A DNA stretch of 15,161 nucleotides from JALZVT01 sp964634815 (GCA_964634815.1 CAZWMD010000083.1:1-15161), one strand, 5' to 3'; positions 3,967 through 12,977 are shown, counted from the first letter of the stretch. Made by a program: numbers and translations. The notes: generated by a model not told the origin, from the letters alone.

Positions 3967-6900
3967 ATGGCGTACAGCTTCACTGAGAAAAAGCGGATTC
4001 GGAAGGACTTTGGTCGTCTGTCTGAGGCGATGGAACTGCCGTATCTGCTAGCCATTCAGGTGGACTCATACGACCGTTTCCTGCAAACCCGTCTCAATCG
4101 CTCCATAGATGCCAAAAAGGCAGATAGTGCGAGAGAAGAAACTGGGTTGCATGCAGCGTTCAAATCCGTTTTTCCGATTGCCAGTTATTCCGGCAACGCG
4201 GCACTTGAGTATGTTGACTATCGATTGGGCGAACCGCCGTTCGACGTTAAGGAATGTACCCTGCGGGGCATTACCTATGCCGCGCCTCTACGGGTAAAAG
4301 TTCGGCTCATTATTTACGATAGAGAATCTTCCAACAAAGCGGTTAAAGACGTTAAGGAACAAGAGGTGTACATGGGCGAAATTCCGCTCATGACCGCAAA
4401 TGGCACCTTTGTTATTAACGGTACCGAACGAGTAGTCGTCTCCCAGCTGCACCGTTCACCTGGCGTGTTCTTTGATCACGACAGGGGCAAGACCCATTCA
4501 TCGGGCAAGTTGCTCTATTCCGCGCGGGTTATTCCTTACCGTGGCTCCTGGCTCGACTTTGAATTTGATCCCAAAGATTGTGTGTTCGTACGTATTGACC
4601 GTCGTCGCAAGTTACCAGCGACGATTATTTTGCGTGCTCTAGGCTGTTCTTCAGAAGAAATTCTGGAAATGTTCTTTGAGAAGAACATGTTCCACGTCAA
4701 GAAAGACGGTTTCTCCATGGACCTTATTGCTGAGCGCCTGAGAGGTGATGTTGCCTCTTTTGATATCAAAGGCAGCGACGGCGAAGTCATCGCTGAAGAA
4801 GGTCGCCGGATCACAGCGCGCCATGTGCGTCAGCTCGAGCAATCTGGCATGAAGCGCCTGGACGTGCCTCGCGAATACCTATTGGAGCACGTTACGGCGC
4901 GCGACATCATCGATGAGTCTACCGGCGAGGTGTTGATGCCTTGCAACACGATCATTACTGAAGAAGTGCTGGAAACCTTGATGGAGGCAGAAGTAGCCAA
5001 CATCGAGACCATCTACACCAATGATCTGGATTCTGGTCCTTATGTGTCCGATACCCTGCGTATCGACTCTACCAGCAATCGACTCGAAGCCCTGGTAGAA
5101 ATCTACCGCATGATGCGCCCGGGTGAGCCGCCTACCAAAGAAGCAGCAGAGAATCTGTTTAACAACCTGTTCTTCTCAAACGACAGATATGACCTGTCGG
5201 CTGTTGGACGCATGAAGTTCAACCGCCGTCTGGGACGGGAAGAAATTCTCGGTGAAGGTATCCTGGATCGCGAAGACGTTATCGACGTACTGCACACCTT
5301 GATCGATATTCGTAACGGTAAAGGGGCGGTAGATGATATCGATCACCTGGGTAACCGTCGGGTTCGCTCTGTGGGTGAGATGGCTGAAAACCAGTTCCGT
5401 GTTGGCCTGATTCGAGTAGAGCGGGCAGTGAAGGAACGACTGAGTCTTGCGGAAAGCGAAGGCTTGATGCCTCAGGACATGATCAACGCGAAGCCGGTGG
5501 CTGCTGCGATCAAAGAGTTCTTTGGTTCCAGTCAGCTCTCGCAGTTTATGGATCAGAACAATCCACTGTCTGAAGTAACCCACAAGCGACGCGTATCTGC
5601 GCTTGGGCCAGGTGGTCTGACGCGCGAACGTGCTGGTTTTGAGGTTCGTGACGTTCATCCAACTCACTACGGCCGTGTGTGCCCAATTGAGACACCGGAA
5701 GGACCCAACATTGGTTTGATCAACTCGCTTGCAAGCTATGCGCGAACCAACCATTACGGGTTCCTGGAGTCGGCCTATCGCAAGGTTGTTGATGGCAAGG
5801 TAACAAACGACATTGAGTACCTCTCTGCGATTGACGAGGCTGAATACGTTATCGCGCAGGCAGATACGCCGATTGACGGTGCTGGCAAGCTCGATACCGA
5901 GTCGGTTGAGGTGCGTCACCAGAATGAGTTCACCCGGGCAACGCCTGAATCTGTGAACTACATGGACGTGTCTCCCAAGCAGGTGGTGTCAGTCGCAGCC
6001 TCTCTTATTCCATTCCTTGAGCATGACGATGCCAACCGAGCTCTCATGGGCTCGAACATGCAGCGTCAGGCAGTTCCCACCATTCGTACCGAGAAGCCTT
6101 TGGTGGGTACCGGTATGGAACGCAACGTCGCCAGAGATTCTGGTGTTTGTGTTGTTGCTGAACGTGGCGGAGTGATTGATAGCGTTGATGCCGGTCGAGT
6201 TGTTGTTCGAGTATCTGATGAAGAAACTCAGGCCGATGAAGCTGGTGTAGATATTTACAATCTCACCAAATTCACTCGCTCTAACCAGAACACCTGCATT
6301 AATCAAAGACCTTTGGTAATGCCGGGTGACAAGATCTCTCGCGGTGATATTTTGGCTGATGGTCCTTCCATCGATATGGGTGAGCTTGCTCTGGGCCAGA
6401 ACATGCGCATCGCGTTTATGCCCTGGAATGGCTATAACTTTGAGGATTCCATCCTCATTTCTGAGCGCGTTGTTCAGGAAGATCGTTTTACTTCCGTGCA
6501 TATTCAGGAACTGACCTGTATCGCTCGCGACACCAAGCTCGGGCCGGAAGAAATCACCTGCGATATTCCAAACGTGGGCGAAGGTGCACTGTCCAAGCTT
6601 GATGAGTCGGGCATTGTGTACATCGGAGCTGAAGTAAGCGCCGGCGATATTCTGGTGGGTAAGGTGACACCCAAAGGTGAAACCCAGCTAACGCCAGAAG
6701 AAAAACTTCTGCGTGCCATCTTTGGTGAGAAGGCGTCAGACGTTAAAGATACGTCGCAGCGCGTTCCTACCTCGGTGAAGGGTACCGTGATTGATGTACG
6801 AGTCTTTACCCGTGATGGCGTAGAGAAAGATCAGCGTGCGAAAGACATTGAAGATGCCGAACTCACGCAGATCCGGAAAGATCTTGATGATGAGTACCGC

Positions 6901-8067
6901 ATCATCGAAGGCGCAACTTATGAGCGTCTGCGTCGTGCGTTAACTGGCAAGAAGGCGACTCGCGCTCCTAACGAATCCAAAGGCCTGACCATCACGCAGG
7001 AGTACCTCGATACTCTGACCCGCGATGAGTGGTTCAAGATTCGGATGGAAGATGACTCCATCAACGCGCAACTCGATGGCGCCGAAAAGCAGCTTGGCGA
7101 ACGCAAGAAGCAGCTTGACGATCGGTATACCGACAAGCGAACCAAGATTGAAACCGGTGATGATCTCGCTCCTGGTGTGCTCAAGATCGTTAAGGTCTAC
7201 CTTGCTATTCGCCGTCGCATCCAGCCGGGTGACAAGATGGCGGGTCGTCACGGTAACAAGGGTGTGATCTCAGTGATCAAGCCTATTGAAGACATGCCAT
7301 TCGACGAGAACGGTGAGCCGGTAGATATTGTACTCAACCCACTGGGCGTACCTTCGCGGATGAACGTTGGGCAGGTGCTTGAAACTCACCTTGGCTGGGC
7401 AGCCAAAGGCATGGGTGACCGCATCAATGAGATGCTTGAGGAACAGAAGCAGGTCGCTGATATTCGAGGCTATCTGGAGAAGGTGTACAACGGTTCTGGT
7501 GGTCGAACAGAGAATCTTGATTCTCTGTCTGATGCCGAAGTCATGACCCTTGCTGAGAATCTGAAGAAGGGTGTACCCATTGCGACGCCAGTATTTGATG
7601 GCGCGACCGAAGACGAAATCAAGCACATGCTGGAACTCGGTGGTCAGTCTGCGACGGGTCAAAACTACCTTTGGGACGGCCGAACCGGCGAGAAATTTGA
7701 TCGGCCGGTGACGGTTGGTTACATGTATATGTTGAAACTCAACCATCTGGTTGACGACAAGATGCACGCTCGCTCTACGGGCTCTTACTCACTTGTTACC
7801 CAGCAACCCCTGGGTGGTAAGGCGCAGTTTGGTGGTCAGCGATTTGGTGAGATGGAAGTGTGGGCTCTTGAAGCTTACGGAGCGGCTTATACGCTGCAAG
7901 AAATGCTCACCGTTAAGTCAGATGACGTTGCGGGACGCACCAAGATGTACAAGAACATCGTGGACAGCGACTTCAACATGGAGCCCGGGATGCCTGAGAG
8001 CTTTAACGTACTCGTTAAGGAGATCAGATCACTGGGCATTGATATGGAACTGGAGGAAAGCGAATGA
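3967..8067 (+). CDS. rpoB: DNA-directed RNA polymerase subunit beta
   Basis: RpoB, with RpoC, forms the catalytic cleft of RNA polymerase. The 1366-residue product (E. coli 1342) is full length. The rifampicin region is present with SSQLSQFMDQNNPLSEVTHK and KRRVSALGPGGL; D529 and H539 correspond to E. coli D516 and H526, and no classic resistance change is seen there. QPGDKMAGRHGNKGV carries K1090 and K1098 (E. coli K1065, K1073), and NHLVDDKMH carries H1260 (E. coli H1237). The end, PESFNVLVKEIRSLGIDMEL, is canonical. About 12 extra residues relative to E. coli lie at 39-59. The ATG has GGGAG at 3956-3960. The stop overlaps the rpoC start. Confidence 0.99.
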   Translation: MAYSFTEKKRIRKDFGRLSEAMELPYLLAIQVDSYDRFLQTRLNRSIDAKKADSAREETGLHAAFKSVFPIASYSGNAALEYVDYRLGEPPFDVKECTLRGITYAAPLRVKVRLIIYDRESSNKAVKDVKEQEVYMGEIPLMTANGTFVINGTERVVVSQLHRSPGVFFDHDRGKTHSSGKLLYSARVIPYRGSWLDFEFDPKDCVFVRIDRRRKLPATIILRALGCSSEEILEMFFEKNMFHVKKDGFSMDLIAERLRGDVASFDIKGSDGEVIAEEGRRITARHVRQLEQSGMKRLDVPREYLLEHVTARDIIDESTGEVLMPCNTIITEEVLETLMEAEVANIETIYTNDLDSGPYVSDTLRIDSTSNRLEALVEIYRMMRPGEPPTKEAAENLFNNLFFSNDRYDLSAVGRMKFNRRLGREEILGEGILDREDVIDVLHTLIDIRNGKGAVDDIDHLGNRRVRSVGEMAENQFRVGLIRVERAVKERLSLAESEGLMPQDMINAKPVAAAIKEFFGSSQLSQFMDQNNPLSEVTHKRRVSALGPGGLTRERAGFEVRDVHPTHYGRVCPIETPEGPNIGLINSLASYARTNHYGFLESAYRKVVDGKVTNDIEYLSAIDEAEYVIAQADTPIDGAGKLDTESVEVRHQNEFTRATPESVNYMDVSPKQVVSVAASLIPFLEHDDANRALMGSNMQRQAVPTIRTEKPLVGTGMERNVARDSGVCVVAERGGVIDSVDAGRVVVRVSDEETQADEAGVDIYNLTKFTRSNQNTCINQRPLVMPGDKISRGDILADGPSIDMGELALGQNMRIAFMPWNGYNFEDSILISERVVQEDRFTSVHIQELTCIARDTKLGPEEITCDIPNVGEGALSKLDESGIVYIGAEVSAGDILVGKVTPKGETQLTPEEKLLRAIFGEKASDVKDTSQRVPTSVKGTVIDVRVFTRDGVEKDQRAKDIEDAELTQIRKDLDDEYRIIEGATYERLRRALTGKKATRAPNESKGLTITQEYLDTLTRDEWFKIRMEDDSINAQLDGAEKQLGERKKQLDDRYTDKRTKIETGDDLAPGVLKIVKVYLAIRRRIQPGDKMAGRHGNKGVISVIKPIEDMPFDENGEPVDIVLNPLGVPSRMNVGQVLETHLGWAAKGMGDRINEMLEEQKQVADIRGYLEKVYNGSGGRTENLDSLSDAEVMTLAENLKKGVPIATPVFDGATEDEIKHMLELGGQSATGQNYLWDGRTGEKFDRPVTVGYMYMLKLNHLVDDKMHARSTGSYSLVTQQPLGGKAQFGGQRFGEMEVWALEAYGAAYTLQEMLTVKSDDVAGRTKMYKNIVDSDFNMEPGMPESFNVLVKEIRSLGIDMELEESE

Positions 8068-11000
8068 GAGACCTACTCAACCTGCTGAAAGCTCAGGAAG
8101 GCCAGACCGAGGAATTCGATTCTCTGCGGATCGGCCTTGCCTCGCCTGACATGATCCGGTCCTGGTCGTTTGGGGAAGTGAAAAAGCCCGAAACGATCAA
8201 CTATCGTACGTTCAAACCTGAACGGGACGGATTGTTTTGTGCCCGAGTGTTTGGTCCGGTTAAGGACTACGAGTGCCTGTGCGGTAAGTACAAGCGCCTT
8301 AAGCATCGCGGTGTTATCTGTGAAAAGTGTGGCGTTGAAGTTACGCTGACCAAGGTTCGTCGTGAGCGCATGGCGCACATTGAGCTTGCGTCTCCGGTGG
8401 CACACATCTGGTTCCTCAAGTCATTGCCATCTCGTATCGGGTTGCTGCTCGATATGACGTTGCGTGACATTGAGCGTGTACTCTACTTTGAGTCTTTTGT
8501 AGTGATCGATCCGGGCATGACTGACCTGGAGATGGGTCAGCTGCTTACGGACGAAGAGTATTTCTCGAAGCTCGAGGAATACGGTGATGAATTTGTTGCC
8601 AAGATGGGCGCTGAGGCCGTTCGCGATTTACTTCTTGATCTCGACCTAAACGAAGAGATCGACATACTGCGAGAAGAGATTCCCGCAACGAATTCTGAAA
8701 CCAAGATCAAGAAATTGTCTAAGCGACTTAAGCTCATGGAAGCTTTTGTTAACTCTGGCAATGAGCCTGACTGGATGATCATGACGGTGCTGCCTGTGCT
8801 GCCGCCCGATCTGAGACCTTTGGTTCCTCTGGACGGTGGTCGGTTTGCGACTTCCGATCTCAACGATCTTTATCGTCGGGTCATTAACCGTAACAACCGT
8901 CTCAAGCGACTGCTTGATCTCAATGCGCCCGATATCATCGTTCGCAACGAGAAGCGTATGTTGCAGGAGTCGGTGGATGCGTTGCTCGACAACGGTCGTC
9001 GTGGCCGCGCTATTACCGGGTCTAACAAGCGTCCGCTGAAGTCCCTTGCCGATATGATCAAGGGCAAGCAAGGCCGGTTCCGTCAGAACCTGCTCGGCAA
9101 GCGCGTTGATTACTCTGGTCGTTCGGTAATTGTAGTAGGTCCAACTCTAAGGCTGCACCAATGTGGTCTGCCAAAGAAAATGGCACTGGAACTCTTTAAG
9201 CCATTTATCTTCGGCAAGCTTGAGGCCAAAGGTCTTGCAACGACTATCAAGGCGGCCAAGAAGATGGTCGAGCGGGAAACCGCAGAAGTATGGGATATCC
9301 TCGCTGATGTGATCCGCGAACATCCGGTGCTTCTAAACCGTGCACCTACGTTGCACCGTCTGGGTATTCAGGCATTTGAGCCTGTGCTGATCGAAGGCAA
9401 GGCGATTCAATTGCATCCGTTGGTATGTGCAGCGTACAACGCTGACTTCGACGGTGACCAAATGGCAGTTCACGTACCGCTGACGCTTGAAGCGCAACTC
9501 GAAAGTCGCGCGCTAATGATGTCAACGAACAACATTCTGTCACCTGCCAGTGGTGAACCGATTATTGTTCCGTCCCAAGACGTTGTGCTTGGCCTTTACT
9601 ACATGACCCGCGAGATGGTGAATGTTCGAGGTGAAGGTACAGTGTTTGCTGATGCAGCAGAGGTTCACCGCGCCTACAACTCAGGTGAAGTTGACCTGCA
9701 CGCACTTGTGAAGGTGCGTATCACTCAACGCCAGGAAAACGAGAACGGCGAAATTGAGGCGCGTAGCACCGTTTACGACACTACTGTTGGTCGTGCCTTG
9801 CTGTATGACATTGTCCCCGACCGTATCCCTTATGAGATGGTCAACCGCAACATGGATAAGCGCTCGATATCAAACCTGATTAACGAGTGCTATCGCAACG
9901 TGGGCTTGAAAGAGACCGTCGTGTTTGCAGATCAGCTGATGTACACGGGTTTTGCACAGTCAACCCGGTCGGGCTCATCTATTGGTGTTAACGATTTTGT
10001 TATTCCTGATGCAAAAGCCAAAATCATTGGTGATGCAGAAGCAGAAGTGAACGAAATTGAAAGCCAGTACGCCTCAGGCCTGGTTACCCAGGGTGAGAAG
10101 TACAATAAGGTTGTTGATATCTGGTCTCGTGCAAACGATCTGGTTGCCCGTTCGATGATGGATGGAATCTCCAAGACCACTATCAAAAACAAGAAGGGTG
10201 ACGACGAAGAACAGGCATCCTTCAACTCGGTCTATATGTATGCCGACTCAGGTGCGCGGGGCTCACCAGCGCAGATTCGGCAGCTGGCTGGCATGCGTGG
10301 TCTGATGACCAAGCCTGACGGCAGCATCATCGAAACGCCTATTGTCGCGAACTTCCGCGAAGGCCTTTCGGTGAATGAGTACTTTATATCGACCCACGGT
10401 GCTCGAAAGGGCCTCGCGGATACCGCACTGAAAACGGCTAACTCCGGTTATTTGACGCGTCGTCTTGTAGACGTTGCCCAGGACATGGTGGTTACGGAGC
10501 ATGATTGCGGTACTCAGGAAGGCCTGAAGGTTGCAGCAGTCATTGAAGGTGGCGATGTTGTTGAGCCGCTTTCAGAGCGTGTACTCGGTCGTGTTGTAGC
10601 TCAGGACGTGCTGTCTGCTGATGGTAAGGATGTACTTATCGAAGCGGGCACTCTGCTCGACGAAGCAGGGGTTGAGCAGCTCGATGCCATGGGTGTTGAT
10701 GAACTGGTTGCACGGTCTGCGATTACCTGTGACACCAAGTACGGGGTGTGTTCTCTGTGCTATGGCCGCGACCTTGCTCGTGGACATCTGGTGAACGTGG
10801 GCGAAGCAGTAGGTGTTATTGCCGCACAATCCATTGGCGAACCTGGCACACAGCTCACGATGCGTACCTTCCACATTGGTGGTGCTGCGTCTCGAGCAAC
10901 GGCTATTGATAATGTCCAGGTTAAGCATGGCGGCACTGTTCGCTTGCATAATCTGAAGACAGTGACGCGGACTTCTGGCGAGCTTGTAGCAGTGTCTCGG

Positions 11001-12278
11001 TCCGGTGAGGTTGCTATTGCAGATGCACAGGGTCGTGAGCGAGAGCGATACAAGCTGCCCTATGGTGCTGTGATTTCTGTGGCTGACGATGATGCGGTTG
11101 ATGCTGGGCAGATCATTGCTCAATGGGATCCGCACACTCACCCGATTGTTACCGAAGTGGCGGGTAAGGTTGTCTTCCAGGATATGGAAGATGGTCTTTC
11201 GATCAATCGTCAGACAGACGAACTCACAGGTCTTACCAACATCTCGGTGATGGATCCAAAAGATCGCTCAACCGCGGGTAAAGATCTGAACCCTTCTATC
11301 CAGTTGCTGGATGAGAACGGTGACAACGTCATGCTTGCTGGTTCTGATGTACCGGCCATCTATCGACTGCCGAACAACTCGATTCTTAATATCGAAGACG
11401 GTCAGCAGTTGGGAGTGGGTGAGGTTATTGCCCGGGTTCCGCAAGAAGGTTCAAAGACTCGCGATATCACCGGTGGTCTGCCGCGTGTTGCGGATTTGTT
11501 TGAAGCTCGTAAGCCGAAAGAACCAGCGATTCTCGCTGAGATTTCTGGTGCGGTCAGTTTTGGTAAGGAAACCAAGGGCAAGCGTCGGTTGGTGTTGACG
11601 CCAACTGATGGTGATCCCGTAGAGTCGCTGATTCCCAAGTGGCGGAATATCTCAGTGTTCGAAGGGGAAAGTGTGGAACGCGGTGAAGTGGTTTCCGAAG
11701 GTGCGCCTTCGTCCCACGATATTCTGCGCCTCAAAGGTGTAGATGAGCTGGCGAACTACATTACCAATGAGATCCAGGAGGTTTATCGCCTCCAGGGTGT
11801 GAAGATCAACGATAAGCATATCGAAGTGATTGTGCGGCAAATGCTGCGCAAGGCTGAGATTACTGATTCGGGTGATTCACATCTGATTCGTGGTGAGCAA
11901 CTGACGTACAACCAGGTGATGGAAGTTAACGAAGCGCTCGAAGCCGAGGGTAAACAACCCGCGAAGTTTGAGCGTTTGCTGTTGGGCATCACGAAGGCGT
12001 CGCTTGCTACAGAATCGTTCATCTCTGCGGCTTCTTTCCAGGAAACCACTCGAGTGCTTACCGAAGCAGCAGTTACGGGCAAGCGAGACTTCCTGCGCGG
12101 CCTGAAAGAGAACGTTGTGGTTGGACGACTGATTCCTGCGGGAACTGGTCTTGCTTACCACGCCGATCGTAAGCGTCGTCGTGAAGAAGACAATGTTCAA
12201 AAGGCTGCAGAGAGTCAGGGTCCAACCGCTGATGAGATCGAACAGGCGCTGTCCGAAGCGTTGAGTTCGGGTGAATAG
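8064..12278 (+). CDS. rpoC: DNA-directed RNA polymerase subunit beta'
   Basis: RpoC carries the polymerase active-site magnesium and the clamp. The 1404-residue length matches E. coli (1407). The N-terminal zinc site is C71, C73, C86 and C89. The catalytic loop NADFDGDQMAVH has D461, D463 and D465. The second zinc site is C815, C889, C896 and C899. The trigger loop begins GEPGTQLTMRTFHIGG with H937 (E. coli H936) and resumes at DITGGLPRVADLFEARKPK, with a long insertion between, as usual in gammaproteobacteria. The ATG overlaps the rpoB stop as ATGA (8064-8067), and GGAGG at 8052-8056 lies in the rpoB end, so translation is probably coupled. Confidence 0.99.
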   Translation: MRDLLNLLKAQEGQTEEFDSLRIGLASPDMIRSWSFGEVKKPETINYRTFKPERDGLFCARVFGPVKDYECLCGKYKRLKHRGVICEKCGVEVTLTKVRRERMAHIELASPVAHIWFLKSLPSRIGLLLDMTLRDIERVLYFESFVVIDPGMTDLEMGQLLTDEEYFSKLEEYGDEFVAKMGAEAVRDLLLDLDLNEEIDILREEIPATNSETKIKKLSKRLKLMEAFVNSGNEPDWMIMTVLPVLPPDLRPLVPLDGGRFATSDLNDLYRRVINRNNRLKRLLDLNAPDIIVRNEKRMLQESVDALLDNGRRGRAITGSNKRPLKSLADMIKGKQGRFRQNLLGKRVDYSGRSVIVVGPTLRLHQCGLPKKMALELFKPFIFGKLEAKGLATTIKAAKKMVERETAEVWDILADVIREHPVLLNRAPTLHRLGIQAFEPVLIEGKAIQLHPLVCAAYNADFDGDQMAVHVPLTLEAQLESRALMMSTNNILSPASGEPIIVPSQDVVLGLYYMTREMVNVRGEGTVFADAAEVHRAYNSGEVDLHALVKVRITQRQENENGEIEARSTVYDTTVGRALLYDIVPDRIPYEMVNRNMDKRSISNLINECYRNVGLKETVVFADQLMYTGFAQSTRSGSSIGVNDFVIPDAKAKIIGDAEAEVNEIESQYASGLVTQGEKYNKVVDIWSRANDLVARSMMDGISKTTIKNKKGDDEEQASFNSVYMYADSGARGSPAQIRQLAGMRGLMTKPDGSIIETPIVANFREGLSVNEYFISTHGARKGLADTALKTANSGYLTRRLVDVAQDMVVTEHDCGTQEGLKVAAVIEGGDVVEPLSERVLGRVVAQDVLSADGKDVLIEAGTLLDEAGVEQLDAMGVDELVARSAITCDTKYGVCSLCYGRDLARGHLVNVGEAVGVIAAQSIGEPGTQLTMRTFHIGGAASRATAIDNVQVKHGGTVRLHNLKTVTRTSGELVAVSRSGEVAIADAQGRERERYKLPYGAVISVADDDAVDAGQIIAQWDPHTHPIVTEVAGKVVFQDMEDGLSINRQTDELTGLTNISVMDPKDRSTAGKDLNPSIQLLDENGDNVMLAGSDVPAIYRLPNNSILNIEDGQQLGVGEVIARVPQEGSKTRDITGGLPRVADLFEARKPKEPAILAEISGAVSFGKETKGKRRLVLTPTDGDPVESLIPKWRNISVFEGESVERGEVVSEGAPSSHDILRLKGVDELANYITNEIQEVYRLQGVKINDKHIEVIVRQMLRKAEITDSGDSHLIRGEQLTYNQVMEVNEALEAEGKQPAKFERLLLGITKASLATESFISAASFQETTRVLTEAAVTGKRDFLRGLKENVVVGRLIPAGTGLAYHADRKRRREEDNVQKAAESQGPTADEIEQALSEALSSGE

Positions 12279-12328
12279 CAGAATCCTTAGGCAGAACCCA
12301 GACGAGAACCAGAGTAGAAGAAAATCTG

Positions 12329-12586
12329 ATGAAAGTAGTTAAGAGAACGGCCGATTACACGGTCTATCAAAAGCGTTCAGAGCGTTATGCGGTTCAAGGC
12401 AAGGACAAGGCTTGGATTAATGGCGATGACAAAGCCAAGATCCTGCTGGAAGAGGGCCTCATAAAGGTCGTGCTGCCCAAGCCGCCAGAGCCAGAGCCAG
12501 AAGCTGAAGCAGAAGGCTCTACGGACGAGGCAGCAGCGGCGGATGATGAGCCCGCTGCTGAAGAGGACAAGCCAGAGGCCGAATAG
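12329..12586 (+). CDS. Small uncharacterised protein with basic N-terminus and acidic tail
   Basis: I cannot name this 85-residue protein. Residues 1-50 look folded, with MKVVKRTADYTVYQKRSERY, then WINGDDKAKILLEEGLIKVV; I count 11 Lys/Arg against 7 Asp/Glu. Residues 51-85 are Pro/Glu/Ala-rich low complexity with 15 acidic residues and two Lys, probably disordered. There is no signal peptide, membrane helix or Cys. It starts 50 bases after rpoC and lies 169 bases before rpsL on the same strand, so it probably shares the rpoBC transcript. The Shine-Dalgarno is weak (purines around 12312-12322). The ordered composition and the coding-like first half argue for a real gene. A nucleic-acid, polymerase or ribosome link is inference from place and charge only. 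Confidence 0.8.
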   Translation: MKVVKRTADYTVYQKRSERYAVQGKDKAWINGDDKAKILLEEGLIKVVLPKPPEPEPEAEAEGSTDEAAAADDEPAAEEDKPEAE

Positions 12587-12611
12587 GACTCTGCGGCCGG
12601 TGGTTCCCTGG

Positions 12612-12660
12612 GGCTACCGGCATCATTCAGGAGCGCTGGCTTTTCCTTAAGCCAGTAGCC
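12612..12660 (+). repeat. Hairpin in the spacer before rpsL
   Basis: CTGGCTT (12636-12642) and AAGCCAG (12649-12655) are exact complements around TTCCTT. GGCTA (12612-12616) can pair with TAGCC (12656-12660), stacking an outer helix on it. No T-tract follows, so termination is uncertain. It sits after the small gene and before the candidate promoter, where a unit boundary would be expected. Confidence 0.5.
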
Positions 12661-12667
12661 TTGGTCA

Positions 12668-12731
12668 AAATGGGGTGCTAGAATCCGCGCCCCGCTAATA
12701 CACAACCGGCACCACCTGCGGAAATGGGGTG
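12668..12731 (+). repeat. 10-bp direct repeat AAATGGGGTG
   Basis: AAATGGGGTG occurs exactly at 12668-12677 and 12722-12731, 54 bases apart. The first copy touches the extended -10 element, the second ends just before an in-frame ATG (12732) upstream of the chosen rpsL start. Confidence 0.6.
12676..12693 (+). promoter_or_regulatory. Candidate extended -10 promoter for rpsL-rpsG-fusA
   Basis: TGCTAGAAT (12676-12684) is an extended -10 element (TGn plus a five-of-six match to TATAAT). It is followed by the GC-rich stretch CCGCGCCCC (12685-12693), a discriminator of the kind found at ppGpp/DksA-repressed ribosomal promoters. No good -35 is present at 16-18 bp; TTGGTC (12661-12666) is only 12 bp away. 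Transcription would start near 12691, leaving a 5' leader of about 65 bases. Stringent control is inference. Confidence 0.45.
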
Positions 12732-12755
12732 ATGCCAGAGAGAGTTACACGTTAC

Positions 12756-12977
12756 ATGGCCACTATTAGCCAACTCGTTCGCAAGCCTCGCAAGCGCAAG
12801 ATAGAGAAAAATATCGTGCCCGCGCTGCAAGCCTGCCCCCAGCGNNNNNNNNNNNNNNNNNNNNNNNNNNNNNNNNNNNNNNNNNNNNNNNNNNNNNNNN
12901 NNNNNNNNNNNNNNNNNNNNNNNNNNNNNNNNNNNNNNNNNNNNCGATCGAAGTATGGCGCGAAGAAGCCCAAGTAA
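12756..12977 (+). CDS. rpsL: 30S ribosomal protein S12, interrupted by assembly gap
   Basis: S12 sits at the decoding centre and controls accuracy; its variants give streptomycin resistance. Only the two ends are readable: residues 1-29, MATISQLVRKPRKRKIEKN and then IVPALQACPQ, and the last ten codons, RSKYGAKKPK with a TAA stop. Both match S12. Of the usual ~124 codons, about 40 are covered by 122 known bases, so roughly 250 bases are missing while only 100 N are shown. The resistance positions equivalent to K43 and K88 fall in the gap. The start is set by family N-termini; its Shine-Dalgarno is poor. This is a gap, not evidence of a broken gene. Confidence 0.93.
   Translation: MATISQLVRKPRKRKIEKNIVPALQACPQXXXXXXXXXXXXXXXXXXXXXXXXXXXXXXXXXXRSKYGAKKPK
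12845..12944. other. Assembly gap (100 N)
   Basis: Exactly 100 unknown bases lie inside rpsL. This length is a common placeholder. Family length implies about 253 missing bases. The frame happens to stay open because 100 and 253 have the same remainder on division by three. Confidence 0.99.

Noticed and set aside
5176..5919. 247-codon antisense open frame inside rpoB
   Set aside because: It is fully opposite conserved RpoB sequence, including the rifampicin region, and has no family features.
10572..11141. 189-codon antisense open frame inside rpoC
   Set aside because: It lies opposite the zinc site and trigger loop coding sequence; His/Cys/Arg-rich composition is typical of a shadow frame.
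12482..12515. CCAGAG-type tandem repeat in the small gene as a mobile or CRISPR-like repeat
   Set aside because: It is short low-complexity coding for the Pro/Glu/Ala tail, without regular spacers.
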